Assembly: GCA_026416715.1 (NCBI GenBank)
Contig: JAOAEQ010000007.1
Location: 105,659 to 133,517, forward strand
Direction: 5' to 3'
Source: a bacterium
Lineage (GTDB): Bacteria; UBP4; UBA4092; JAOAEQ01
DNA: 27,859 bases
A model generated the notes under the pieces. The model did no database searches and was not told the DNA's origin. It saw nothing but the letters and a program-made list of their open reading frames with translations. Positions 7,872 to 16,269 of this stretch are shown here, in pieces (position 1 is the stretch's first letter; each line of letters begins with the position of its first letter). Position numbers and translations under genes: made by a program.

Positions 7872-7894
7872 CAAATTCCAGACTCCGGAATTTG
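7872..7894. repeat. Hairpin downstream of the radical SAM gene
   Basis: CAAATTCC (7872-7879) pairs perfectly with GGAATTTG (7887-7894) around a 7-nt loop. No T-tract follows, so it is at best a weak or Rho-assisted end of transcription. Confidence 0.5.
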
Positions 7895-7964
7895 GTTAAC
7901 CATAATAAAATCAATGATTTAATTTATATGTGTATCCTTAATATATTTTGTCTTTTTTGCTTGT

Positions 7965-7993
7965 TTGTTATTCTTTTTATCGTATGCTATACT
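7965..7993 (+). promoter_or_regulatory. Extended -10 promoter for the phoH operon
   Basis: TTGTTA (7965-7970), 17 nt, then TATACT (7988-7993) preceded by a TG-n extension (7985-7986). It starts a leader of about 125 nt before phoH. The leader end (8086-8124) is made of AATTTGG-type words (GGAATTTGGAACC, GAGATTTGGAATTTG), and no Shine-Dalgarno sequence is seen before ATG 8126. Confidence 0.5.
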
Positions 7994-8125
7994 ATATTTA
8001 AACCAAAATCTCAAACTTTAATATCAACGAGAAGTTTTTTATAGGAATGACAATATTAGCAGTAGAGTATGTATTGTTGTGCATGGGTTAGGAATTTGGA
8101 ACCTGAGATTTGGAATTTGATTTAG

Positions 8126-9151
8126 ATGGATACTTCGAAAACCACTGAGTTTCGGATACTCACCCTTAAAGACGAAGAGATAATGCGGTTGTGCGGACCG
8201 CGGAATGAATATCTCAAACTCATCGAATCGGCATTTTCAATTCCTATTTATGTTCGTGGGAATGAAGTTCGATTTCGAGCAGATAGTCCGAATAGTTCTC
8301 TGGTTGCGGAAGTATTAGATGAGATTCTCACCTTAATTCGAGAACGCCATCCATTCAGTCTCCAGGATATAAAGTTTATTATCCGCACGACTCGACAAGA
8401 ATTAGAAGAAGAACAACGGGTAAAAAGTTCCGGTAAATCGAAAATAGAGCACGTAACTAATTCCGATGAATCTACCACTGAATATGTTGTTGTTCCATCT
8501 AAGCGCGGCCGGATTTATCCACGTACCCCCGGGCAGAAACGATATCTCCAATCGATTCGGAACCATGATATTGTTTTTGCTATTGGTCCAGCAGGAACCG
8601 GCAAAACCTATCTAGCAATGGCAATGGCAGTTGAAGCGTTAACCACCGATAAAGTCGGACGGATTATTCTCGTTCGACCTGCGGTAGAAGCGGGAGAAAA
8701 ATTAGGGTTTCTTCCTGGAGATATCCATGAGAAGGTATCACCATATCTCCGGCCATTATATGATGCGTTATACGATATGATGGACCCGCGAAAAGTTCAG
8801 GAGTTTATTGAACGAGGGATAATTGAAGTTGCACCGTTAGCGTATATGCGAGGCAGAACGTTAAACGATTCGTTTATTATCCTAGACGAAGCGCAGAATA
8901 CAACCAGTGAACAGATGAAAATGTTTTTGACTCGGTTAGGATTTGATTCGAAAACGGTTATAACGGGCGATATAACCCAAATTGATTTACCGAGTGGTAA
9001 GGGGTCGGGTTTAGTTCAAGCGGAAACGATTCTTAAACATATTTCTGGAATATCGTTTGTATATTTTAGCGGCGAAGATGTTGTTCGCCACGAATTGGTT
9101 CAAGAGATAATTAAAGCATATGCAACCCACCAGGTAAAAAATGGGGGATAA
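8126..9151 (+). CDS. phoH: PhoH family ATPase
   Basis: The 341-aa protein has the PhoH-like layout. An N-terminal KH-like region (residues 10-90) is followed by a linker and a P-loop ATPase with Walker A GPAGTGKT (154-161), the family phrase RPAVEAGEKLGFLPGD (184-199) and Walker B IILDEAQ (251-257). TGDITQIDLP (280-289) is also diagnostic. PhoH proteins are cytoplasmic ATPases linked to RNA metabolism and are commonly encoded with ybeY. Here phoH leads the cluster phoH-pgpH-ybeY-DUF502-era, with 36 nt to pgpH. The exact biochemical role of PhoH is not settled in the literature. Confidence 0.95.
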   Translation: MDTSKTTEFRILTLKDEEIMRLCGPRNEYLKLIESAFSIPIYVRGNEVRFRADSPNSSLVAEVLDEILTLIRERHPFSLQDIKFIIRTTRQELEEEQRVKSSGKSKIEHVTNSDESTTEYVVVPSKRGRIYPRTPGQKRYLQSIRNHDIVFAIGPAGTGKTYLAMAMAVEALTTDKVGRIILVRPAVEAGEKLGFLPGDIHEKVSPYLRPLYDALYDMMDPRKVQEFIERGIIEVAPLAYMRGRTLNDSFIILDEAQNTTSEQMKMFLTRLGFDSKTVITGDITQIDLPSGKGSGLVQAETILKHISGISFVYFSGEDVVRHELVQEIIKAYATHQVKNGG

Positions 9152-9187
9152 CCATTTAATCAGAAAGTTACCGTTATCGGCAATCGT

Positions 9188-11485
9188 ATGAAGAAAATTA
9201 AACTGAAACGGGAAAAACAAGTTCGACCGCGAAAACCGATATTACGCGGATTTATTAAAAAAACTAGGAGTTATTCGAGCGAAGACGATAGTAAGAATCA
9301 GCAGCAGCACTTTTCGCTCAAAGCAAAAATCGTCGCAGTTTTAGTCGGTTCTTTTTTAGCGCTCTTATTCCTTTTAATTCCGGATTTCTTATTTGTTCCG
9401 TATCCAACAGAATTAAATATGATTCCGGAAAAGGATATTCGGGCGCCATTTTCGTTATCGGTTGTCGACCAAGAAGAAACGAACCGGAAGCGAGCAGAAC
9501 TATACCCGCAGCTACCATTGATTCTGGTTGAAGATACTCAGGGTACGCAACGGATTTTAAATGAGTTATATACTATCTATTCCACTGCACAACAGATCAG
9601 TCGAATTCCTGGACTTTCAACGATAGATAAAATTGAATCTGTGAAAAAGCAAATATCGTTTCCGATATCAGATAATGCTATAGCCACGTTGCTACGTTAT
9701 GCACACTATCGGAACCTAAACGAGATAACGAAAAAGATTGTTGCAGAAGTGATGTCAACATATACGTTAAGTGCGGAAGATTTCGAATTCGCTCAACGGT
9801 CGAGAAACCTTTTGGTATATTCGGATACCACCAAACAAGAATATCCAGTTCACATTGAAAATATCGTGGAATTTTCAGAAGCGAAAAAGAAAAGTTTGCG
9901 TCGTTTGTCTACCTTACTTCCGAATGAAGAGGACCGCGGGTTACGGAAAGCGCTCAACGAGTTATTTCATCATGTTTTATATCCCTCGTTGAAAGTCGAT
10001 AAGGAAAAGACAGCAGCGTATTTAGCAAAACTGGAACCGACCTTGCCAATAGAGAAAATAGTTAAACGACGTGGAGATATCATCGTTCAAGCGAAACATC
10101 CTATCACGGCGAAAGATAAAATTATTCTCGAAGAATTAAATCGAATCAGGGTTCGCGCGGCTATCGGAATTATGCTTGGTCGAGCGATACTTCTGATTTT
10201 ATTTGCTTATTTCACCTTAGTTTATTTGCGAATTTATTATCCCAAAATCATCCAAGATTTTTATACAATAGCGCCGGCATGTTTATTGTGGGTTATTACG
10301 GTCGCAATTGCCCGGATAGTTGTTTGGTTTGGTGGCTCAGCATATTTAGTCCCGGTAGGAGCATTTGCTATGTTAGCAGGTATAATGTTTGAGATTCGAT
10401 TTGCATTGTTAATGGTAACCAGTATTGCAGTTTTATTAGGAATAATGGTCGGATTAGAAGTTAAACATGTATTAGTTTTTCTCCTTTCAGGAATGATTGC
10501 GACGTTAACCTTATCCCATCTCAAAAAACGAACGGATTTAATTCGAGCTGGGTTACGGATTAGCGCAATCAATTTTGTCGGTATCATTGTCCTATTCTTA
10601 TTCGACCAATCAATGTTTTCTCCGGCAAACTGGAATACTGCAGAACTCCTCCTAGATAGTTTCTCCGGTTTAGCTAATGGTATTCTATGCTATATCCTAA
10701 CCATAAGTTTTCTCCCCGGATTTGAACGTTTATTTAATTTAACTACTGACTGGAAATTACTTGAGTTCTCAGATACCAAATCGGAACTGTTAACTCGATT
10801 GGAAACGGAAGCGCCCGGAACGTATCAACATAGTCTTAGCGTAAGCGCATTAGCTGATTCTGCTGCATCAGCTATCGGTGCGAATGCGTTACTATGTCGT
10901 ATTGCGGCATATTATCACGATATTGGTAAGTTAATGAAACCGGAATATTTTAGTGAAAATCAGCTTACTGAAGAAGAAAAACGGAAACACGGTAAGTTAT
11001 CACCGTATATGAGTGCGTTAATCATTAAAAATCATGTTAAACACGGTGTCGAGTTGGCTAAAGAACACCGTCTTCCGCCGCCGATAATTGATATTATCGA
11101 ACAACATCATGGAACAACGTTGATAGCATATTTTTATCAAGAAGCACTCGAGATGCATGAGATGACTGAAAACGGTGAAGAATTAGATGAATCACATTTT
11201 CGATATCCGGGACCCAAACCGCAAACCATTGAATCGGCTATCATTTTATTAGCTGATGCCGTGGAAGCAGCGACTGCTTCATTAGAAAATCCAACGGAAA
11301 AAGAGATTCATCTGCTCGTTCGGAAATTGGTGAATGACCGGTTTACTGATGAGCAGTTGGAAGAATGCGAGTTAACCCTTCGTGATTTACATTTGATCAC
11401 GGAAAGTTTCGTGCGTTCGTTATTATTAAAATATCATCGCCGAATCGAATATCCGGAAACAGCGGAGTTCGTTGAATCTCCGTAA
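9188..11485 (+). CDS. pgpH: 7TM-HD cyclic-di-AMP phosphodiesterase (PgpH/YqfF family)
   Basis: The 765-aa membrane protein has a basic N-terminal tail, one membrane span near residues 45-70 and a large extracytoplasmic region (about 75-320, 7TMR-HDED type). About six to seven further spans lie in residues 325-515, followed by a cytoplasmic HD domain. The HD residues are visible as GTYQHSLSVSAL, AAYYHDIGKL and IIEQHHGTT. PgpH enzymes hydrolyse the second messenger c-di-AMP to pApA, linking potassium and cell-wall balance. The length fits the family. It lies 36 nt after phoH and 55 nt before ybeY, the usual order in Firmicutes and many other bacteria. No c-di-AMP cyclase is in the window. Confidence 0.93.
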   Translation: MKKIKLKREKQVRPRKPILRGFIKKTRSYSSEDDSKNQQQHFSLKAKIVAVLVGSFLALLFLLIPDFLFVPYPTELNMIPEKDIRAPFSLSVVDQEETNRKRAELYPQLPLILVEDTQGTQRILNELYTIYSTAQQISRIPGLSTIDKIESVKKQISFPISDNAIATLLRYAHYRNLNEITKKIVAEVMSTYTLSAEDFEFAQRSRNLLVYSDTTKQEYPVHIENIVEFSEAKKKSLRRLSTLLPNEEDRGLRKALNELFHHVLYPSLKVDKEKTAAYLAKLEPTLPIEKIVKRRGDIIVQAKHPITAKDKIILEELNRIRVRAAIGIMLGRAILLILFAYFTLVYLRIYYPKIIQDFYTIAPACLLWVITVAIARIVVWFGGSAYLVPVGAFAMLAGIMFEIRFALLMVTSIAVLLGIMVGLEVKHVLVFLLSGMIATLTLSHLKKRTDLIRAGLRISAINFVGIIVLFLFDQSMFSPANWNTAELLLDSFSGLANGILCYILTISFLPGFERLFNLTTDWKLLEFSDTKSELLTRLETEAPGTYQHSLSVSALADSAASAIGANALLCRIAAYYHDIGKLMKPEYFSENQLTEEEKRKHGKLSPYMSALIIKNHVKHGVELAKEHRLPPPIIDIIEQHHGTTLIAYFYQEALEMHEMTENGEELDESHFRYPGPKPQTIESAIILLADAVEAATASLENPTEKEIHLLVRKLVNDRFTDEQLEECELTLRDLHLITESFVRSLLLKYHRRIEYPETAEFVESP

Positions 11486-11540
11486 CTAGCATAATACCAT
11501 TATTGATCCATCGCGATAAATCGGGATAACAACCTGAGGT

Positions 11541-11972
11541 ATGGTGACAATACAAGCGAAATATCCTTTGCCGCGAAATATCATACGGAAATTGAAAAAG
11601 TTAGCGCTAGCGGTTTTGCTCCAGGAGAAACGTCCATCAGTCGAGCTGAGTATTTTATTAACTGATGAAAAGCAAATTATGGCATTAAATCGCCACTATT
11701 TTCATAAGCGCCGACCGACTGATGTTATCGCATTTCCTCAAGATGATAGTCGAATTCTGGGAGATATCGTTATTTCAGTTGAAACAGCAGAACAACAAGC
11801 AACTCGATATGGTCATTCTCTCATAGATGAACTGAGTTATCTGTTAATTCACGGGATACTTCATTTACTCAAATATGATGATATCGAACCGAGCGAACGA
11901 CGGAAAATGCGGGCTAAAGAACGAGAATATTTAACAAAATTCAAAATTGAAGCGCATCCTGAACCTGATTAA
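11541..11972 (+). CDS. ybeY: Endoribonuclease YbeY
   Basis: The 143-aa metal-dependent RNase acts in 16S rRNA 3'-end maturation and ribosome quality control. The family phrases RRPTDVIAFP (58-67), LGDIVIS (73-79) and HGILHLLKYDD (104-114) are present. The zinc site has His104 and His108, but the third ligand position is Asp114 where E. coli has His. A GAGGT lies immediately before ATG 11541, too close for an ideal ribosome site. The gene sits in its usual place after phoH and pgpH. Confidence 0.93.
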   Translation: MVTIQAKYPLPRNIIRKLKKLALAVLLQEKRPSVELSILLTDEKQIMALNRHYFHKRRPTDVIAFPQDDSRILGDIVISVETAEQQATRYGHSLIDELSYLLIHGILHLLKYDDIEPSERRKMRAKEREYLTKFKIEAHPEPD

Positions 11973-11997
11973 TTTGATTTAACTTGTTGTTTTAATG

Positions 11998-12037
11998 AGG
12001 TGTCAGTTTCCAAACTGAAAACCTAATTAATTTTTTT
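11998..12037 (+). terminator. Possible intrinsic terminator or attenuator after ybeY
   Basis: AGGT (11998-12001) plus TCAGTTT (12003-12009) pair with AAACTGA (12012-12018) plus ACCT (12021-12024). A run of seven T follows at 12031-12037 after a 6-nt gap. The gap and the closeness of the next start (12045) make it weak, but it may lower expression of the downstream genes. Confidence 0.4.
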
Positions 12038-12044
12038 ATATCCT

Positions 12045-12656
12045 ATGCCTAATGAGAAAAAAGAAAAATATATCATCCGATTACGGAATTATTTTCTAAC
12101 GGGATTACTGGTTATTATACCGCTGGTCGTAACCATTTATGTGGTCTGGAGTGCGTTTAATATTATCGATGGATGGTTACGTGATTTCGTAAAAATTAAT
12201 GATAAACCTATCCCCGGATTAGGGATAATCGTTTTAATTATCATCATTTTGTTTGTTGGATTAATTGCTCAGAACTATTTCGGCCGGCGGTTGATTAAAA
12301 TCAGCGATAGTTTAATGGCACGAATTCCGTTAATCAACAAAATATATCTCGCTACGCAACAGGTCATCACAGCAATTTTAACTCGGAAAAAGAAATTGTT
12401 TCAGCAGGTTGTTGCTATCGAATATCCGCGAAAAGGAATATATAGTATAGGATTTGTAACGAATGTGCATACGGGTGAACTCGAAGCTCATGTCGGTGAA
12501 CCGATGGTGTATGTATTTATTTGCACTGTGCCGAATCCGACTACGGGATTTGTTATTGCCGTGCCTAAAAGGGAAGTTATTCCTTTAGATATGACTGTTG
12601 AAGAAGGGTTAAAATTAGTTATTTCCGCAGGAGTGGTTATACCGCAAAAGAAATAA
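12045..12656 (+). CDS. DUF502 family membrane protein
   Basis: The 203-aa protein has two membrane segments, at about residues 14-37 (YFLTGLLVIIPLVVTIYVVW) and 58-76 (IIVLIIIILFVGLIAQNYF), and a conserved soluble C-terminal domain with the phrases IPLINKIYLATQQ and PNPTTGFVIAVP. These match DUF502. Family members are widespread in bacteria, and their molecular function is unknown to me. It lies between ybeY and era, where many genomes have dgkA and cdd, and is on the same strand. No Shine-Dalgarno sequence is obvious before ATG 12045. Confidence 0.9.
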   Translation: MPNEKKEKYIIRLRNYFLTGLLVIIPLVVTIYVVWSAFNIIDGWLRDFVKINDKPIPGLGIIVLIIIILFVGLIAQNYFGRRLIKISDSLMARIPLINKIYLATQQVITAILTRKKKLFQQVVAIEYPRKGIYSIGFVTNVHTGELEAHVGEPMVYVFICTVPNPTTGFVIAVPKREVIPLDMTVEEGLKLVISAGVVIPQKK

Positions 12657-12814
12657 TCTACCGGTTATGGATATAGTAATAGTATCGGAAGTATAGGAAT
12701 TACGGAGTATAGGCGTGCGTGAGCGAGTGAGTCTCAACAAGAGATAAAATCTTAACCGTTACTTCGAGTTGGTGATATTCTAACCGGATACACTTACGCT
12801 TCATACCAAACACT

Positions 12815-13696
12815 ATGCAAGGATATAAATCTGGTTATGTTGGAATCATCGGAAAACCAAACGTAGGTAAATCAACGCTATTGAACTATTTTTTGAACCA
12901 GAAATTAGCGATAGTTTCTGAAAAACCGCAAACTACTAGGACTCGCATCCTTGGTATTTTGACTCAAAAGGATTATCAGATTATTTTTATTGATACTCCT
13001 GGCGTCCATCAACCGCAAGACCAGTTACATGCATATATGCAGTCGCAAATCACGGAAACCGTTGCAGACGTAGATTTATTATTGTTTCTTGTTGCGGCAG
13101 ATGAATCTTTGGTTACTGAAGACCAGTTAGCCTTAAAGTTGATTGAATCAAAAAAAGTTCCTACCCTTTTAGTAATTAATAAAATAGATTTGAACCCAGT
13201 ACAAGCGGAATCATTACATCATACGCTATTCCAATCCGGGCTATTTGTTGATGCGGTATATATTTCTGCTTTACATGGCACTGGTTGTTCTGAATTATTA
13301 CAAAAAATCGTTGCCTTTCTTCCCGAAGGACCTCAGTATTATCCGGAAGATATGCTAACCGATCGGACTGAACGATTTTTCATCAGTGAATTGATTCGTG
13401 AACAAGTTTATCGATTAACTCATCAGGAAATACCGTATAGCGTTGCAGTAGTCACGGAAGAAGTGAAGGAACGGAATGATGCGCTCACCTATGTAAAAGC
13501 GGTAATTTATGTTGAACGAGATTCACAGAAAAAAATTTTAGTTGGTACAAATGGTAAAAAATTGAAAGAAATCGGGCAAGCGGCTCGTAAAGAAGTGGAA
13601 TTATTTTTACAAAAAAAAGTATATTTAGACTTATGGGTTAAGGTTAAGAAAAACTGGCGGAAAGATGCAACCGCAGTTAAACTTATGAACGGTTGA
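12815..13696 (+). CDS. era: GTPase Era
   Basis: The 293-aa protein is an essential GTPase that binds the 3' end of 16S rRNA and helps 30S subunit assembly. The G motifs are G1 GKPNVGKS (13-20), G2 around TTRTRILG (40-47), G3 DTPG (60-63), G4 NKID (122-125) and G5 SALHG. The C-terminal KH domain is marked by ILVGTNGKKLKEIGQAAR. Length is normal. A 158-nt gap with GGAGTATAGG-type words separates it from the DUF502 gene, so it may have its own promoter, though none was found. Its nearness to ybeY makes sense, since both act on 16S rRNA maturation. Confidence 0.96.
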   Translation: MQGYKSGYVGIIGKPNVGKSTLLNYFLNQKLAIVSEKPQTTRTRILGILTQKDYQIIFIDTPGVHQPQDQLHAYMQSQITETVADVDLLLFLVAADESLVTEDQLALKLIESKKVPTLLVINKIDLNPVQAESLHHTLFQSGLFVDAVYISALHGTGCSELLQKIVAFLPEGPQYYPEDMLTDRTERFFISELIREQVYRLTHQEIPYSVAVVTEEVKERNDALTYVKAVIYVERDSQKKILVGTNGKKLKEIGQAARKEVELFLQKKVYLDLWVKVKKNWRKDATAVKLMNG

Positions 13697-13783
13697 TTCC
13701 TAACAAGTATCGAGGTAGAGAAGTTTTTTATCTTTGCGCCAACTACATCAACTTGCTTACATTCCAAGACGAGGTTTTATCAT

Positions 13784-13969
13784 ATGCGCTATCTTTTTTT
13801 GATTATAGCAATCGCTGGATTCAGTTTAACCAGCTATGGTTTCTGGTTCGCCGTTGATGAAATGGCTTTCGGTAAAAAATCGAAATGGAAACCTTTGACA
13901 CTTCTCGTTGGAATAGTGTTGATGATATTTGGATTATTGTTATACGGAGTCCCGAATTTTTTCCGGTAA
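13784..13969 (+). CDS. Small two-span membrane protein, unknown
   Basis: The 61-aa open frame encodes two hydrophobic helices, YLFLIIAIAGFSLTSYGFWF and LTLLVGIVLMIFGLLLYGV, joined by a short polar loop GKKSKWKP. A GAGG lies about 10 nt upstream of ATG 13784. The hydrophobic pattern and clean hairpin topology argue that it is a real gene, probably transcribed with era. No family was recognised. It ends just before a convergent gene. Confidence 0.55.
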   Translation: MRYLFLIIAIAGFSLTSYGFWFAVDEMAFGKKSKWKPLTLLVGIVLMIFGLLLYGVPNFFR

Positions 13970-14015
13970 CATCATTTGTTCGGTATTCCGATGGTTAATG
14001 TTTAAATAGTTAACT

Positions 14016-14033
14016 GGTCATTGACTAATGACC
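14016..14033. terminator. Hairpin between convergent genes
   Basis: GGTCATT (14016-14022), GACT loop, AATGACC (14027-14033) is a perfect 7-bp stem between the ends of the small membrane protein gene and the LD-carboxypeptidase gene. There is no T-tract on either side, so it could be a weak bidirectional end or simply an AATGAC-word repeat. Confidence 0.35.
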
Positions 14034-14038
14034 GCAGG

Positions 14039-14989
14039 TTACGATACAGCACTTTCCAGATAAATGAGTTCTTTCCGTAACGTATCAAGTTTCATTTCAA
14101 TTCCAAGCGGAATCGGGAAATTTACTTTCCCATGACCAAACCCTAAATTGTATACAACCGGAACATTCAAGTCACTGAGTATATCACGCAGTATTTGCGG
14201 TAACGTTAAGGAAGGTTTATGGGGTATTTTCGGTTTGCAATTGACTAATTTTCCAGTTAAAATAGCGGTAACTTGATTCAGCTTACCAGTTAATTTAAAA
14301 TGTGCTAGCATTCGATCAATACGATACGGTTCTTCATCAACATCTTCCCAGAAAAATAGTTTATTGCGTAGGTCGAATTCGTAAGGGGTACCAAGGAGCG
14401 TTTGAATAACCGAGATACAACCAGCGATGGATTTCCCAGTTGCTATACCATGCCGCAGAACTTTCCAATGTGCCGCTGACCCTGGGTTATCAGTAGGGAA
14501 AACAATTTTCCCTAATGGTTTTGGACTGGATAATAACTGAAATAGCAGTTTTTGACTGAATGTATCCGCAGTGTGACTAAACCCTGATTCGACCATCGGG
14601 GCATGGAATGTGATTAATCCAGTTTGCTGGTGGATAGCATTGAGTAAAGCGGTGATATCACTATATCCAACAAAAATTTTCGGATGTTTTCGGATACTCT
14701 CATAGTCGAGCTTTGCAATAATTCGCGTTGAACCTACTCCACCGCGAGCACAGAATATCGCGTCAACTTCAGGGTCAGTGAACATCTCATTGATATCATC
14801 GACTCGCGCCTGGTCAATTCCCGCTAAATAACCGTATTCGTCGAATACATGTTTACCCAGTTTGATTTTATATCCAAGTTGTTTGAGCCGTTCAATACTT
14901 CGTTTCAGTTTGAGTTTCTTAACCGGACTAGATGGCGCAATGATTCCGATGGTATCGCCTTTCGTTAATCTTTTCGGTTTTATATCCAT
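14039..14989 (-). CDS. ldcA: LD-carboxypeptidase (peptidase S66 family)
   Basis: The 316-aa enzyme is of the type that removes the terminal D-Ala from murein tetrapeptides during cell-wall recycling; MccF-like members instead cleave microcin C. The S66 catalytic triad is visible: Ser110 in VGYSDIT, Glu215 in FFWEDVDEEPYR and His286 in GFGHGKVNFPIP. Other family phrases are GDTIGIIAPSSP (11-22), FCARGGVGSTR (79-89) and IQTLLGTPYEFD (195-206). There is no signal peptide, so it acts in the cytoplasm. It starts 20 nt after the stop of the TIM-barrel gene upstream and is therefore probably co-transcribed with it. Confidence 0.9.
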   Translation of the reverse strand: MDIKPKRLTKGDTIGIIAPSSPVKKLKLKRSIERLKQLGYKIKLGKHVFDEYGYLAGIDQARVDDINEMFTDPEVDAIFCARGGVGSTRIIAKLDYESIRKHPKIFVGYSDITALLNAIHQQTGLITFHAPMVESGFSHTADTFSQKLLFQLLSSPKPLGKIVFPTDNPGSAAHWKVLRHGIATGKSIAGCISVIQTLLGTPYEFDLRNKLFFWEDVDEEPYRIDRMLAHFKLTGKLNQVTAILTGKLVNCKPKIPHKPSLTLPQILRDILSDLNVPVVYNLGFGHGKVNFPIPLGIEMKLDTLRKELIYLESAVS

Positions 14990-15009
14990 GAATGAATTAG
15001 AGTATGAAT

Positions 15010-15996
15010 TTAGAGCAAATACAACCGTTTATAATGTTCGCCGATGATTTCCCAGACTAAACTTGGGTTATCACAGGCGATATGCGACATACAACCGCAT
15101 CCTTCATATCCCCAAGCAGCGATGTTCCGAATTCCATGCGCATAAGCGGTATCAATTGCTACGCCGACATTTTTTTCAGTTCCACGCGGAATACGAAACG
15201 CTTGAATCCAGATTTGCCCTTCTTTTTGATACTTTTTTGCGTAGTCGTGAATTTTCGATGCATATTCGCCGACATAAGTTTGAACATCACGGTTATGCCA
15301 AGTCCAATACGGGTCGGTACCGAAAATATCTACTGAAGCTAGTTTTGCAATTTGGTCCCAATGGTCAGTATTTTCGCTCGGTAGAACGCAGATAGCATTT
15401 TTCACTGCTGGATTATCCGCTTTAACGGTAGTACACATCTCGTTAAGAAAATCCAATAAACAAGTATGTTGAAATTGAATAACTTCATCAGTCTTTTCTT
15501 TTGGTAGAGGTCGATTGAACTGTTCTTGGAAAAGTTGCTGACACACTTTGCAGTGGCAAGTCCAGCCAGGTGTGTCACCAAACCAGCCGGGAATATAAAA
15601 ATGCGGTTCGTCCCAGAAAATCACCTGCGGGTTCATCGAAACTGCAACATGAATCCAATCTTTAAGAAACGCACGAAATTTCGGCTGGTTCGGACAAGCG
15701 ACCGGTGTAATAATGCCGTCGTGTCGAATCTGCCGAGCATCAATATTTTTTGTAGCAAACGCAGTATAGGCTTCACCACCGAAGACTCCACCTACACCCC
15801 ACGGGTCGAGATAAACTTCTAACCCCATATCGTGGCAAATCCGCACCATTTCTCGCACTGTTTCTTTATAAAATTGTAAATCATTTTCGCTAAACGTATG
15901 CACGACAAAATTACAATGATGCGCAATGATATCATGCATATCTTCTTTCACATGACGGAGAATACGATTGCCGAAATAACTTACACCTGTTTTCAT
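15010..15996 (-). CDS. Uncharacterised glycoside-hydrolase-like TIM-barrel protein
   Basis: The protein of about 328 aa has no signal peptide. Strand-helix alternation and phrases such as GLEVYLDPWGVGG, PQVIFWDEPHFY and DIFGTDPYWTWHN suggest a (beta/alpha)8 glycosidase-like fold, with Glu in WDEPHFY a possible acid. A cysteine cluster, TCHCKVCQQLFQEQF, resembles the C-x-C-x2-C insert seen in many uncharacterised GH42-like proteins and may bind zinc. I do not recognise a named family. Start Met5 (15996) is preferred because GGAGAAAGG lies directly upstream; ATG 16008 would place that site inside the gene. It shares a promoter (16118-16089) and probably a transcript with LD-carboxypeptidase. 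Confidence 0.75.
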   Translation of the reverse strand: MKTGVSYFGNRILRHVKEDMHDIIAHHCNFVVHTFSENDLQFYKETVREMVRICHDMGLEVYLDPWGVGGVFGGEAYTAFATKNIDARQIRHDGIITPVACPNQPKFRAFLKDWIHVAVSMNPQVIFWDEPHFYIPGWFGDTPGWTCHCKVCQQLFQEQFNRPLPKEKTDEVIQFQHTCLLDFLNEMCTTVKADNPAVKNAICVLPSENTDHWDQIAKLASVDIFGTDPYWTWHNRDVQTYVGEYASKIHDYAKKYQKEGQIWIQAFRIPRGTEKNVGVAIDTAYAHGIRNIAAWGYEGCGCMSHIACDNPSLVWEIIGEHYKRLYLL

Positions 15997-16088
15997 ACCT
16001 TTCTCCATGGATTACAAGAACAATAATGGTAAACATTGGCATCGTCCGCTGCTAAAGCTAGGACGACGGGAAATAGCTTTTATAGAAC

Positions 16089-16118
16089 ATATTAAACTAA
16101 GGTTATTTGTCTTGTCAA
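16089..16118 (-). promoter_or_regulatory. Promoter for the TIM-barrel/LD-carboxypeptidase pair
   Basis: On the minus strand TTGACA (16118-16113) and TAATAT (16094-16089) are 18 nt apart, giving a leader of about 85 nt before ATG 15996. Confidence 0.5.
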
Positions 16119-16164
16119 GCATAGTGCACAGTTCAACCAAGTGCGGATTGATAGATAATGTTAC

Positions 16165-16194
16165 TTGACCATATAATTATAAGTGTGTTATTTT
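16165..16194 (+). promoter_or_regulatory. Weak candidate promoter for psd
   Basis: TTGACC (16165-16170) with TATTTT (16189-16194) at 18-nt spacing. The -35 is good and the -10 is poor. It lies about 75 nt upstream of the psd start. Confidence 0.3.
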
Positions 16195-16269
16195 ATTAAG
16201 GTTAATAAATAAAAATTTAGAAATGACTCCTATTTGAAGTAAACATAAAAAAGAGGTGATGTTGTCAAA

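Noticed and set aside
11844-11883. Possible inactive YbeY because the third zinc ligand is Asp instead of His
   Set aside because: Asp at this position occurs in other YbeY groups as I recall, and all other motifs are intact, so loss of function is not supported.
15063-15822. Plus-strand open frames opposite the TIM-barrel gene
   Set aside because: They are antisense to a gene with clear fold signals, have no ribosome sites and show low-complexity translations.
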